64,000 nucleotides of DNA from positions 1,016,079-1,080,078 of the forward strand of contig CAXXJO010000001.1 in the NCBI GenBank assembly GCA_963422285.2, in the 5' to 3' direction. The stretch comes from VXYL01 sp963422285. GTDB taxonomy: Bacteria; Pseudomonadota; Gammaproteobacteria; Pseudomonadales; Azotimanducaceae. The notes under the pieces are model-generated. The model ran no database searches and was not told the origin of the DNA. It saw only the letters and a list, made by a program, of their open reading frames with translations. Positions 9,562 through 19,455 of the stretch are shown piece by piece (the first letter of the stretch is position 1; every line of letters begins with the position of its first letter). The position numbers were made by a program, and so were the translations under genes.

Positions 9562-9603
9562 GCTGCCAGCGTCCTTGAAGCGGAGACGAGGTTTGCAGGC
9601 GGC

Positions 9604-9632
9604 GGCTATTCTAGCCGACGCTGCCGTATAAT
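9604..9632 (+). promoter_or_regulatory. Likely promoter of the rhodanese-secB unit
   Basis: A perfect TATAAT lies at 9627-9632, only nine bases before the rhodanese ATG, with no recognisable -35 box at 17-18 bases. An inverted repeat (GGCTA-TTC-TAGCC, 9604-9616) sits just upstream. No Shine-Dalgarno sequence precedes the ATG, so a transcript starting near 9639 would be almost leaderless. This is inference from spacing. Confidence 0.4.
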
Positions 9633-9641
9633 GCTGCCGCC

Positions 9642-10058
9642 ATGGAACGCTTGTTCGAGTTCATCGCCAACCATCCGATCCTGGTCGGCCTGTTCGCGCT
9701 GGCCTTGGCGTGGTTCGTGCGCAACGAAGTGGCCCGGGGCGGACGCTCGGTGACGCCCCAGGAACTCGTCAACCTGGTCAACCGCGACGGTGCCGTAGTG
9801 ATCGACGTGCGCGACCCCAACGAGTACGCCCAAGGCCATATCGCCCGCGCCGTCAACGTGCCTCACGGGGCACTCGCCTCGCGCCTTGGGGAGATCGCCA
9901 GGTACAAGGAAAAGCCTGTCGTCCTCGCCTGCAAGATGGGCCAGCATGCCGGCGCCGCCGGTACCGTGCTTCGCAAGGCCGGGTTCCAGAACGTGGCGCG
10001 GCTGAAGGGTGGCGTCACCGAGTGGCGCAATCAGAATCTGCCCGTGGTCAAGGGCTGA
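9642..10058 (+). CDS. Membrane-anchored rhodanese-like protein (YibN type)
   Basis: The 138-residue protein has one N-terminal transmembrane segment (IANHPILVGLFALALAWFV) and a single rhodanese domain. DVRDPNEYAQGHIARAVNVP is the substrate-side signature and LACKMGQHAGAAG holds the active-site Cys loop. Rhodaneses move sulfane sulfur; the exact substrate of YibN-type proteins is unclear. In E. coli the order is yibN-grxC-secB; here grxC is missing and secB starts 10 bases after the stop. Confidence 0.88.
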   Translation: MERLFEFIANHPILVGLFALALAWFVRNEVARGGRSVTPQELVNLVNRDGAVVIDVRDPNEYAQGHIARAVNVPHGALASRLGEIARYKEKPVVLACKMGQHAGAAGTVLRKAGFQNVARLKGGVTEWRNQNLPVVKG

Positions 10059-10068
10059 GGCGGTAGCG

Positions 10069-10587
10069 ATGGCTGATGCAACACCTGTCGCGCCGCGCGT
10101 GACCATCGAGCGCATCTACCTGCGCGACGCCTCCTTCGAGTCGCCCAAGGCACCGGTGGTGTTCGCCAGCGAGTGGAGCCCGAAGGTGCAGGTGGACATC
10201 AACACCCGCACCAGCCGCCTCGACGATACCCGCTACGAGGTGGTGATGACGCTGACTCTGGAAGCCCGCCTCGGCAACAACAGCGCTATGGACGGCGCGA
10301 AGAACAACGAGGAAGAAAACCATATGGCGATGATCGTGGAGTTGCAGCAAGCTGGCGTCTTCCGCTTGGAAGGCATGGACGACGCCATGCGCGAGCAGGT
10401 GCTCGCCACCACCTGCCCCGCCACCCTGTTCCCCTATGCCCGGGAGACCGTGGACAGCCTGGTCGTCAAGGGCTCCTTCCCGCCCTTCATGCTCGCTCCC
10501 ATGAATTTCGACGCGCTGTACGCCGAGGCGAAGCGTCGCCATGCGGCGGAGCAAGGACGCCACGGAGACGAGCGCTTCATGCACTGA
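10069..10587 (+). CDS. secB: Protein-export chaperone SecB
   Basis: The start ATG at 10069 follows the rhodanese gene closely and gives 172 residues, the usual SecB size. VTIERIYLRDASFESPKAP is the SecB N-terminal signature, and QQAGVFRLEG, CPATLFPYARE and GSFPPFMLAPMNFDALY follow in the family order. SecB is a cytoplasmic tetramer that keeps preproteins unfolded and hands them to SecA. Convergent with trmL. Confidence 0.95.
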   Translation: MADATPVAPRVTIERIYLRDASFESPKAPVVFASEWSPKVQVDINTRTSRLDDTRYEVVMTLTLEARLGNNSAMDGAKNNEEENHMAMIVELQQAGVFRLEGMDDAMREQVLATTCPATLFPYARETVDSLVVKGSFPPFMLAPMNFDALYAEAKRRHAAEQGRHGDERFMH

Positions 10588-10639
10588 AGCGCGCACCATA
10601 TCGCGCCGGCCGGCAGTTGCCGTCCGCTCCCGTCCTCGG

Positions 10640-11155
10640 CTATGGAACTTCGGGTCGGCCGCGTGGTGGCGTCTCGAACCCCAGTTGTCGCCAAGCCTCG
10701 TACACGGCCACGGCGGCCGCGTTGGCGAGGTTCAGGCTGCGCGAGTTCGGCCGCATGGGGATGCGCAGTCGTCGTTGGGCGGGAAACGACTCCAGCAAGT
10801 CCTCCGGCAGGCCACGGGACTCTGGACCGAACAGCAGCACGTCGTCCGCGCGGTAGGCCACCGTGTCGTAGCGGCGCCGGCCGCGGGTGGAGAAGGCGAG
10901 CATGCGTCGTCCGGCGACCGCCGTCCGGAACGCTGCGAAGTCGGGATAGACCGTAGTGGTGGCAAGGTCGCGGTAGTCCAGGCCGGCGCGCCGCAGGCGG
11001 GTGTCGGTGAGTTCGAAGCCCACCGGTTCGATAAGCGCGAGAGCGGTGCCGGTATTGGCGGCGAGGCGCATGATGCTGCCGGTGTTGGGCGGAATCTCGG
11101 GCTCGTACAGAGCGATGACCATGCCGGACGCGGCGCCAACCGAGGTTGCGCTCAT
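10640..11155 (-). CDS. trmL: tRNA (cytidine(34)-2'-O)-methyltransferase TrmL
   Basis: This small SPOUT methyltransferase modifies the wobble base of tRNA-Leu in E. coli. The N-terminal YEPEIPPNTGSIMRLAANTG, the LLFGPESRGLP knot motif and the RIPMRPNSRSLNLANAAAVA SAM-binding end are all present. The start is uncertain: the ATG at 11153-11155 adds eleven residues before the ATG at 11122 (GMVIALYEPE), which fits the family better. It follows ntrC on the same strand with a short gap. Confidence 0.93.
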   Translation of the reverse strand: MSATSVGAASGMVIALYEPEIPPNTGSIMRLAANTGTALALIEPVGFELTDTRLRRAGLDYRDLATTTVYPDFAAFRTAVAGRRMLAFSTRGRRRYDTVAYRADDVLLFGPESRGLPEDLLESFPAQRRLRIPMRPNSRSLNLANAAAVAVYEAWRQLGFETPPRGRPEVP

Positions 11156-11189
11156 AGGCCGACGCCGGCCGCAGACGGACCGCGCAGGG

Positions 11190-12579
<1,390 letters not shown>

Positions 12580-12587
<8 letters not shown>

Positions 12588-13689
12588 AGCGCTGTCCTTG
12601 GGACTCTGCGGAGGCGACGCTCCCCCGTCGCAGCTGCCGAATCGGCAAGTAGAACGAGAACGCCGTCCGTCCCGGTGCGCTCTCGCATTCGACGATGCCG
12701 TTGTGCTGCGCCAGAATGGTCTGCGTGATCGCCAGTCCCAGCCCGGAGCCTTCGGGTCGGCCGCTGATCATCGGATAGAAGATGCGCTCGGCAATATCCG
12801 GCGGTACGCCCGGGCCATTGTCGATGAAATCGATGTTGGCCACTAGCCGGTGGCGGGCGGAGCCGATGGTGAACCTGCGCAGAATGCGGGTTTGCAGCTT
12901 GATGGTCGGCTCGCAAGTGTCCCGGAGTGCCAGCGCCGCGTTGGTCAGCACGTTCAGCGTGGCCTGCACGAGCTTCTCGAAGTCGCCCTCGACTTCCGGC
13001 AGGCTCGGGTCGTAGGCGCGTTCGAAGACGATCCGAGACGGATGTTCCGCCTCCACCAGCCTCACCACGCGCTCGATGACGTGGTGGATGTTCACCGGCG
13101 CGAAGTCGGTCTTGGCGTTAGGGCCGAGGATGCGATCCACCAGCTTGCGCAGGCGATCCGCTTCCGACATGATGACCGACGTGTACTCGCGCTGCTCGCT
13201 GGCGGCAAGCTGCCTCTCCAGCAGTTGCGCCGCGCCGCGGATGCCGCCCAAGGGGTTCTTGATCTCGTGGGCGAGTCCACGCGCCAGCTTGCGCACGGTT
13301 TCCTGCAGGTTGACGTGGCGCTCGTCCCGGTCAATGCGGATGAAGCGGTCCAGACGCTCGAACTCCACCAGCAGTTCGGTCTCCGACAACGGCGAGATCG
13401 AATAGTTGACGCGCACCAAGCCATCTGGCGCGTACAGCGGCACTTCCCGCTTGGTGAACGGCGCACCGCTGTCGAGAACGCCTTGCAGCACCACCGGCGT
13501 GGCGTGGGAATCGCGCATCAGCCGGCTGAGGGGCATACCGACTGCGCGCGACTCGCTGCGTCCGAACAACGACTGCCCGGACTGGTTGAGGTAGGTGATG
13601 CGGAAGGAGTGGTCGCTGGCGGCATCCACCACCGCAACCGCCGTGGTGAGTTGGCCGAGGATGTCCCGATAGGTGGCCACGGGAGACAT
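12580..13689 (-). CDS. ntrB: Nitrogen regulation sensor kinase NtrB (GlnL)
   Basis: The 369-residue soluble histidine kinase has an N-terminal PAS domain (about 1-115), a dimerisation domain with the H box LAHEIKNPLGGIRGAAQLL (His141), and an HATPase_c domain with NVLTNAALAL, DNGPGVPPDIAERIF and GRPEGSGLGLAI. There is no transmembrane segment, as expected for NtrB, which reads the PII state. An NtrC-type site lies about 90 bases upstream. No glnA is seen upstream in this window. Confidence 0.96.
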
Positions 13690-13775
13690 CTAAGCAAAAA
13701 ACGTTCCACAAACCAATAGCAAGCGCACACTAACAGTCCGGGATTAAGCTGGCGGGAAGTGAGCTTGGCGACATT

Positions 13776-13792
13776 TGCACTAGTATAGTGCG
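13776..13792. promoter_or_regulatory. NtrC-type operator upstream of ntrB
   Basis: The 17-base dyad TGCACTAGTATAGTGCG differs little from the enterobacterial NtrC consensus (TGCACCA-N3-TGGTGCA) and has the right spacing. It lies 87 bases before the ntrB ATG. In E. coli a comparable site at the glnL promoter lets NtrC repress its own operon. I found no -24/-12 sigma-54 promoter between the site and ntrB, so autorepression fits better than activation. The function is inferred. Confidence 0.7.
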
Positions 13793-13807
13793 TTTCAGCC
13801 AATATGT

Positions 13808-14233
13808 TCAATATTGGCGCATAGAGTCACCGAAATACGCCCTCCACAGATAGGGCTGCCGCTTTTGGAAAACCGCTTGCCCGCCTCCGATGGCTGCGTC
13901 AAATTCCGCTCGCCATTCCAAGCATCGGAGACACTCGAACAGGAATGGCAGGACGCGTTTCTCGCAACACAGGTATTGGCTGCTCGGCACATCGTGCATG
14001 TCCCGATCTAGCGGATTGCTGAAACAGGATGACCCTAGTGCGCGATCGCCACCAAAATGTCCGTTGGCCACGATGCAGGTGCGCATGGCATGGGCGAGCG
14101 AGATCGAACATCTCGTCGTCCGTGGCGCGTCCGTGGCGTAGGCGGGCTTTTCGATGCCGTAGAGTGCGAGTGCCTTGGGCGTACTGCCAGCGTTCTGATC
14201 CAAGGCAGCGATGAATCCGGCCCCTGTCCGCAT
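13808..14233 (-). pseudogene. Class I fructose-bisphosphate aldolase remnant (N-terminal half)
   Basis: The frame from 14233 opens with GFIAALDQNAGSTPKALALY and GIEKPAYATD, a near-exact class I aldolase N-terminus. Then the matching continuation DDEMFDL appears only in another frame, HAMRTCIVANGHFGGDRALG returns to the first, and the LF-MDRD stretch is again split. Later QYLCCEKRVLPFL and a weak FGDSMR match the middle of the family. About half of the usual ~300 residues remain, with several frameshifts, so the gene is dead. It lies between the NtrC site and another pseudogene. Confidence 0.75.
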
Positions 14234-14320
14234 CCATTCGATTTATTCCATCATCGGTATCGCAGCATACAGCCATCGACCCGCGCAGATGGCCTTTTCA
14301 TGCTAGACAAGATCGCAGTT

Positions 14321-15180
14321 TCAGTTCTCGAAGGCCATTCGCAGAGATACACCGTATATCCTTGGTTCGGCGACGAAGTGGTTGCGGAAGAAACCGGATG
14401 TATTCACCGTCAGGTACTTGCCGGTAACGATCTCCTCGTCAAAGACGTTGCGAATCCAAAGCCGCGCGGCCCACGCGCCGGAACTCTGATAGGTTATTGA
14501 CGCATTATGTTGCGATCAGTCGTAGACGCGGTCGCCGATGGCGTTGAAGTCGCAGGCGTAGGATTCGCTCTGCCAGTAATAGTCCCAGCGCGCCGTCAGT
14601 GCCGCATCGCCGATGTTCCACGTATGCGCCACGCCTAGTCTGACGTTGTGCTCTGGTGCTTTCGGCAACTGATTGCCATCCAAGTCGACCAGCAGCCCGT
14701 CCAAGGTCTCGACACCCATCTGATCGAGAAAAAACGCGAGGAGTAGAATGGAATGGACACGCCAGCGCCGTTGGCCGGATACGATACGGATTGCACGGCT
14801 CTGCCGCTGCGAATGTCCAACGCTCTGCCGGCAGCCAGCGCTCGATCCACAATGCCCTGCGTGATGCCGGCTTCCCGCGCAATATAGTTGATGCTCTTCA
14901 GTGCGCCCAGGTCGATGTTGTTCAGCAATGCACAGCCAGGATTGCCGGCCGTGCGATTGATCGGATCCAGCGAGCTGTCGAGCCAGCCGTACAGGAAGTC
15001 GGCAGACAACCCCGGCAGCGCCTCCAGATGCCAGTATCCCTGGATCTCCAAGCCTGTGAGACCGGCATCGACATTTTCGTTGATGGAGGCATTGTTGCGT
15101 GTGCGCACCAACTGCAAGCCAGTGTAGTCGTACAGGAAAAGCGCGGCCTCCCCGTACCATGCCTTGATCGCGTCGTACAT
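14321..15180 (-). pseudogene. TonB-dependent receptor, C-terminal beta-barrel remnant
   Basis: Reading the minus strand, ALFLYDYTGLQLVRTRNNAS, VDAGLTGLEIQGYWHLE and FLYGWLDSSLDPINRT are barrel strands of a TonB-dependent receptor. Near 14730 the frame changes, and LDGLLVDLDGNQLPKAPEHN continues. At 14516-14518 a TGA interrupts GDRVYD; in the same frame QHNASITYQSSGAWAARLWI, RNVFDEEIVTGKY and RNHFVAEPRIYGVSLRMAF follow, the normal C-terminus, ending at 14321. The plug and N-terminal barrel are missing (5' limit approximate). One frameshift, one stop and a 5' truncation make it a pseudogene. Confidence 0.8.
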
Positions 15181-15288
15181 TCCCGGAGCCGCGGATGAGT
15201 CTTGGTGCTTTCGGCTTGGAGCACGGCGTTCGACGGACCATGCAGGCAGCGCCACCGCTTCTTCATAGCACCCCGAACATCGTGTTTC

Positions 15289-16497
15289 TCACCTTCCCGT
15301 TGGCACCTCGTTGAACGGGATGCCCTTGTCCACGCGCACATCCTGGGGCAGGCCGAGCACCCGCTCGGCGAGGATGTTGAGCATGATCTCGTCGCTGCCG
15401 CCGGCGATGCGCCCACCCGGGGCGCCCATGAACATCCCTTGGTACAGGCCGCGGGCCGCGCCGTAGGCAGGGTCCGAAACAGCACCGGAAAGCTCCAGTA
15501 GATCCATGGCGAAGGAAGCCATGTCCTGGGTCTTGGACGCCGCCACCAGCTTGCCGATGGAGTTCTCGGGGCCCGGGATTTCGCCCTTCGATAGCGCCGT
15601 CAGCGAGCGGTAGCCCGTGTACTTGAGACCAGCTTCCTGGGCGTACCAAGTGGCGAGCTTGGCGCGAACGTTCTTGTCCCGGATAGCGGGGGCGCCGTCG
15701 ATCTCGACCTTGCGCGCCAAGTCGAACACCTGCCGGAAGCCGACGCCGCCACCCCCGCCGCCGATGGCCATGCGTTCGTTCATCAGCGTGGTCAGCGCCA
15801 CCTGCCAGCCCTGGCCTACGGCACCAAGGCGCTGATCGTCCGGCACGCGCACGTCGGTGAAGTACACCTCGTTGAAATTGGCATCGCCGGAGATTTGCTT
15901 GATGGGGCGGATGTCGATGCCGGGCGACTTCATGTCCAGGAAGAAGTACGACAGTCCCTTGTGCTTGGGCACTGTCGGGTCGGTACGCAGCACGATGATG
16001 CCGTAGTCGGAGTAGTGGGCGCCGGAGGTCCAGATCTTCTGGCCGTTGATCACCCAGTCGTCGCCGACCTTCTCGGCCCGGGTGCGCAGCGCCGCCAAGT
16101 CCGACCCGCCGGCCGGCTCGCTGAACAGCTGGCACCAGATGTGCTCGCCGGAGGCCAGCGGCGGCAGATGCTTGCGCTTGTGCTCCTCCTTGCCCCAGGC
16201 CATCAGCGTCGGCGCCGCCATGCCTTGGCCGATGGCGAACACGCCGCCGGGCGTGGCGAACTTCGCCTCCTCCTGGTTCCAGATCACCTGCTCGATGGCG
16301 CTGGCGCCGCGGCCGCCGTATTCCTCGGGCCAGCGGATGCAGGCCCAGCCGGCGTCGTACTTGCGCTTCTGCCACAGCTTGGCGGCTTGCACCTCGTCCA
16401 GGCCGGCCAGTTCCTCCGCGGTCGGCGCATTGGCTGCCAGCCACGTCCTCGCTTGCTCGCGGAAGGCGGCTTCCTCGGCGCTGTCGTTGAAGTCCAT
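15289..16497 (-). CDS. Acyl-CoA dehydrogenase (FadE-type), subunit 2 of a pair
   Basis: The 402-residue flavoenzyme oxidises acyl-CoA to the 2-enoyl-CoA. FSEPAGGSDLAALRT is the FAD/substrate signature, INGQKIWTSGA the central beta-domain and GGSDEIMLNILAERVLG the C-terminal signature. The start ATG has AAGGAGAA upstream. It begins 23 bases after the stop of another acyl-CoA dehydrogenase gene. Such adjacent unequal pairs form heterotetramers in steroid side-chain degradation in actinobacteria; whether this pair does is inference. Confidence 0.9.
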   Translation of the reverse strand: MDFNDSAEEAAFREQARTWLAANAPTAEELAGLDEVQAAKLWQKRKYDAGWACIRWPEEYGGRGASAIEQVIWNQEEAKFATPGGVFAIGQGMAAPTLMAWGKEEHKRKHLPPLASGEHIWCQLFSEPAGGSDLAALRTRAEKVGDDWVINGQKIWTSGAHYSDYGIIVLRTDPTVPKHKGLSYFFLDMKSPGIDIRPIKQISGDANFNEVYFTDVRVPDDQRLGAVGQGWQVALTTLMNERMAIGGGGGGVGFRQVFDLARKVEIDGAPAIRDKNVRAKLATWYAQEAGLKYTGYRSLTALSKGEIPGPENSIGKLVAASKTQDMASFAMDLLELSGAVSDPAYGAARGLYQGMFMGAPGGRIAGGSDEIMLNILAERVLGLPQDVRVDKGIPFNEVPTGR

Positions 16498-16520
16498 GAT
16501 GTTCTCCTTGGCTGTGCCGG

Positions 16521-17633
16521 TCAGGCGGCGTTGCGTTGTTCGACGGCGGCGATCAGCTTGTCCTGCCAAGTGGATTCGCTGCCGATGTTGACGGACAGCA
16601 GCTTCGCCCGCCGGTAGTGGAACTGGCAGTCGAACTCCCAGGTGAAGCCCATGCCGCCGTGGGTCTGGATGTTCTCCTTGGAGGCGTAGTAGTACGCTTG
16701 GGTGGCGCTCACCCGGGCCGTGGCCGCGGCCAGCGGCAGTTCGGCAGCGTCCGTGCCCAGCGCCCAGGCGCCATAGTAGCAGTTGGCGCGCGCCAGGGTA
16801 TTCTTGACGTAGGCGTGGGCGAGCTTGTGCTTGATGGCCTGATAGCTGGCGATGGGGCGACCGAAGGCGTAGCGCTGCGAAGCGTACTCCTTGGCCATGT
16901 CCAGCGCCGCCGCGGCACCGCCCACTTGCTCCCAGGCGAACAGCACCGCGGCGCGGTCGAACAGGCGCTGGGCGAGGGCCCAGCCCTGGCCCGGGGCGCC
17001 GAGGGGTTCGGCGGCGTCGTTGTCGAAGGCGATGCGGGCGTGGGAGCGCGTGGGATCCAAGGTGGCCACCGGCGTCCTGGCGACGCCGTCGAGTTCGGCT
17101 AGGTACAGGCTGGCGCCATCTCCAGAATCCGCTTTCGCCACCACCACGGCGAAGTCCGCCACGTCGCCGTCCGCCACCGGCATCTTGACGCCGGCAAGCC
17201 GCCCCCCAGCGGCAATGGTGGCCAGCTTGGCTGGAGTGGGCTGGCCGGGGCCTTCGCCCAGCGCGAAGGTGCCGATAGCGCCGCCAGTGGCCAGCTTCGG
17301 CAGCCACTTCTCCTGCTGCGACTCGGAACCGGCCAACAGCAGCGCCTCGGTAGCGAGATAGACCGACGACGAGAAAGGCACCGGCGCCACCGCGCGGCCG
17401 AGTTCCTCCGCGATCACGCACAGTTCGAGATGGCTGAGGCCGATGCCGCCGTAGCGTTCCGGGACCACCGTGGCCATCCAGCCGAGTTCGGCGATCTTCT
17501 TCCACAGCGCCTGGTCGTAGGCTGCGTCGCCGTCGAGGATGGCGCGCACCGCCGCCGGCGGGCAGTTCTCCTGCAGGAAACCGACCGCCTGCTCGCGCAG
17601 CAGGTTCTGTTCGTCGGAAAACTCGAAGTTCAC
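16521..17633 (-). CDS. Acyl-CoA dehydrogenase (FadE-type), subunit 1 of a pair
   Basis: The 370-residue protein has the N-terminal helix bundle (FEFSDEQNLLREQAVGFL), VPERYGGIGLSHLELCVIAE, and the C-terminal YASQRYAFGRPIASYQAIKH. The middle FAD/acyl signature is weak (GTFALGEGPGQP), which is typical of the partner subunit in heteromeric enzymes, where catalytic and FAD residues are split between chains. ENIQTHGGMGFTWEFD near the end supplies the conserved Gly-rich segment. First gene of the pair. Confidence 0.88.
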   Translation of the reverse strand: MNFEFSDEQNLLREQAVGFLQENCPPAAVRAILDGDAAYDQALWKKIAELGWMATVVPERYGGIGLSHLELCVIAEELGRAVAPVPFSSSVYLATEALLLAGSESQQEKWLPKLATGGAIGTFALGEGPGQPTPAKLATIAAGGRLAGVKMPVADGDVADFAVVVAKADSGDGASLYLAELDGVARTPVATLDPTRSHARIAFDNDAAEPLGAPGQGWALAQRLFDRAAVLFAWEQVGGAAAALDMAKEYASQRYAFGRPIASYQAIKHKLAHAYVKNTLARANCYYGAWALGTDAAELPLAAATARVSATQAYYYASKENIQTHGGMGFTWEFDCQFHYRRAKLLSVNIGSESTWQDKLIAAVEQRNAA

Positions 17634-18052
17634 GATTTCTCATCCCCAAGTCAGGTGGCACAGCCTCGCACTATAGCAGCAAAGCCTGGTTCGGTGGTGG
17701 CTGTGTACAAGACGGTAGCCTTGGCTAGCCCAGGGGCGACCCTGGTCGCCGGACTTCTTAGAGCGGGTAGAGATCGGCCGCGGCAACGTCCGAGAATGCG
17801 AACAACAACTCCCTGGTCGAGAGTGAGAGCGGCAGTGTAGTATGCAAGCGAATCACCAGAAACTATGGAATCGCATTGCGGGCATGAACACTGTACTGAC
17901 GATGTAAAGAGCGCTAATTCGAGCTTGGCTTTTAGTTCCAGGTCGTCTAACTTCGCCTCTGCGATGTGATGGCGCTTCTGGTCAGGAATGGGAAATGCTT
18001 TTTTGGAAAAGCGGGAAGACTTCCTTTCTGCCGGGTGTCAGGTAAGCATGAC
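17634..18052. other. Intergenic region before the Mau-like operon
   Basis: No supported gene. An open frame starting at 17966 runs into the following gene, but its first 29 residues look non-coding. Promoters for the divergent acyl-CoA dehydrogenases and the accessory operon should lie here; I could not pick a convincing one. Confidence 0.45.
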
Positions 18053-18313
18053 ATGAGCTTCTCAAGGGCCGCTACCAAGGTGATCGAGGGCGTTGAGGGC
18101 CACGCTCCACCAAGTGTTCGCGCATCTCCTGCGGACGTGGAGAGGCGTCTCCAATCCGACGCCGGTCGATTCTCAATGTTCTGCAGCATCTCTATCGCCG
18201 TCGCTGCGATGATCGTGCTTGTGGCCGCCATTGCTGGCTACCCGCTGTTCGGATTGCATGTTGGCGCAGTGCTTTGCGGCATGGCCGATGTGGCTTGTCA
18301 CATGTTGGGATGA
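18053..18313 (+). CDS. Short membrane protein or N-terminal fragment of the next gene
   Basis: From the ATG at 18053 this frame gives about 86 residues ending in one hydrophobic segment (FCSISIAVAAMIVLVAAIAG) and CHMLG before a TGA at 18311-18313. The next gene continues in the same frame directly after this TGA. It could be the N-terminus of one polytopic protein cut by a nonsense codon, or a separate small protein. The family is not recognised. Confidence 0.35.
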   Translation: MSFSRAATKVIEGVEGHAPPSVRASPADVERRLQSDAGRFSMFCSISIAVAAMIVLVAAIAGYPLFGLHVGAVLCGMADVACHMLG

Positions 18314-18895
18314 TTGCGGCATTTTGCACCGTGGACTTGGCTCAAATGCACATGCGCGTATTCCATAGGCGGCTTGGCCACGTCGTGCATCGCGGGCTTG
18401 GTGATCGGCGCATTGGGCTCGCTTGTGGCGACAGCTGTCCGTCCATCGTCCATCTTCGTGGCCGCTGGCTTCGTAGGGTTGATGATGCTGCGTGAACTAG
18501 GCGTCATCAGTTTTTCGCCGCCGCAGTGCGACAAGCAGACCCACAAAGCGTGGATGGCCGAGTTCGGCCCGGGCACTGTGGCCGCGATGTGGGGATCGCA
18601 TATCGGCCTAGCCGTCACCACGGTGATGACTCACGGCGGACTCTATCCCATCCTGATCGTCGTTTTCGCCATTGGCTTAGGAGGCGGGGAGTTCGTGCTG
18701 GTGGCCTTTTGGATCGGTCGCATCATTCCATTGTGGCTTGCCCCATCTCTTTGCAAAGCTTCGGATGGCTTGGCTATTGGCAACGCTTTGCGACGGGCCG
18801 CGCCATCCTTTAGTACAGCCGCCGCCTTGGGAATAGCGACTCTCTCTGCGTTCTGCTTTGCGGTCGCTTGGGCCGCAGTTGCGAGCAACGTATGA
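18314..18895 (+). CDS. Polytopic membrane protein, MauF/CcdA-like (tentative)
   Basis: About 193 residues with five or six hydrophobic segments, for example GLATSCIAGLVIGALGSLVA and LYPILIVVFAIGLGGGEFVL. The order YSIGG, WGSHIGLAVTTVMTHGG, FWIGRIIPLW recalls the CcdA-like MauF proteins that serve methylamine dehydrogenase maturation, but the match is by eye only. The only in-frame starts are TTG-like, right after a TGA, so it may be the 3' part of an interrupted gene starting at 18053. The stop overlaps the redoxin start (ATGA), so it belongs to the operon. Confidence 0.5.
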   Translation: MRHFAPWTWLKCTCAYSIGGLATSCIAGLVIGALGSLVATAVRPSSIFVAAGFVGLMMLRELGVISFSPPQCDKQTHKAWMAEFGPGTVAAMWGSHIGLAVTTVMTHGGLYPILIVVFAIGLGGGEFVLVAFWIGRIIPLWLAPSLCKASDGLAIGNALRRAAPSFSTAAALGIATLSAFCFAVAWAAVASNV

Positions 18896-19455
18896 CGGCC
18901 TTGCTGTTTATTGCCCATGCGGGACTTTGGATAGCCGTGGTGGTCCAGGGACTTGCCATCTGTGTGCTGTTGTACAAAAACAACCGATTGCTGGATATGG
19001 TAGCGCAAGGCGGCATTGGAGACCATTTGGCCGCAGGGTCGCTCGGCCCGCAGTTCCGCACAACCGACTTGAGGACTGGCAAGGTTGTGTCCCAAGAACA
19101 GTTTGTCGGCACTCGTGCATCGGTTCTCTTCGTCACTCCAACGTGTCGAGATTGTCACCGTTTGATGAAAGGCTTGGCCACTGTGTTGGCGGGATCAGAG
19201 AGAGCAGACAGCCTGCTTGCGTTCTGCGACGGGGCCAATCGGAACTGTATTGGCTCCTTCGGGAAGTATCTTAGTGGCGTACCGCTTTTGGCGGAGGAAA
19301 ACGGCAACATAGCGGAACGGCTCGGTATTCGAGCCCGACCTGCGCTTGTTGAGCTCGACGCCGCATGGCGGATCGTCGGTTACTCGTACCCAAGCACTCC
19401 GGAACACGTCGTCCGCATCCTTCCGGAGTCTAGCGACATCGAGGTGCGTCCATGA
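18892..19455 (+). CDS. Membrane-anchored thioredoxin-like protein, MauD type
   Basis: The 187-residue protein has an N-terminal transmembrane anchor (ALLFIAHAGLWIAVVVQGLA) and a periplasmic thioredoxin fold. The redox motif is CRDC within LFVTPTCRDCHRLM, and RARPALVELDAAWRIVGY holds the cis-Pro region. MauD of the methylamine operon has the same layout and is needed to form disulfides in the small subunit. The ATG overlaps the previous stop and the stop overlaps the next ATG (both ATGA), showing translational coupling. Confidence 0.78.
   Translation: MTALLFIAHAGLWIAVVVQGLAICVLLYKNNRLLDMVAQGGIGDHLAAGSLGPQFRTTDLRTGKVVSQEQFVGTRASVLFVTPTCRDCHRLMKGLATVLAGSERADSLLAFCDGANRNCIGSFGKYLSGVPLLAEENGNIAERLGIRARPALVELDAAWRIVGYSYPSTPEHVVRILPESSDIEVRP

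Noticed and set aside
13690..13776. A sigma-54 promoter between the NtrC dyad and ntrB
   Set aside because: No GG and GC pair at the required 10-base spacing with matching context was found.
14516..18313. TGA codons inside the TonB receptor remnant and the MauF-like gene, where Trp would fit, suggesting TGA read as Trp
   Set aside because: Many intact genes here end at TGA in overlapping ATGA/GTGA junctions, and other broken genes are stopped by TAA or frameshifts. Standard code with decay is simpler.
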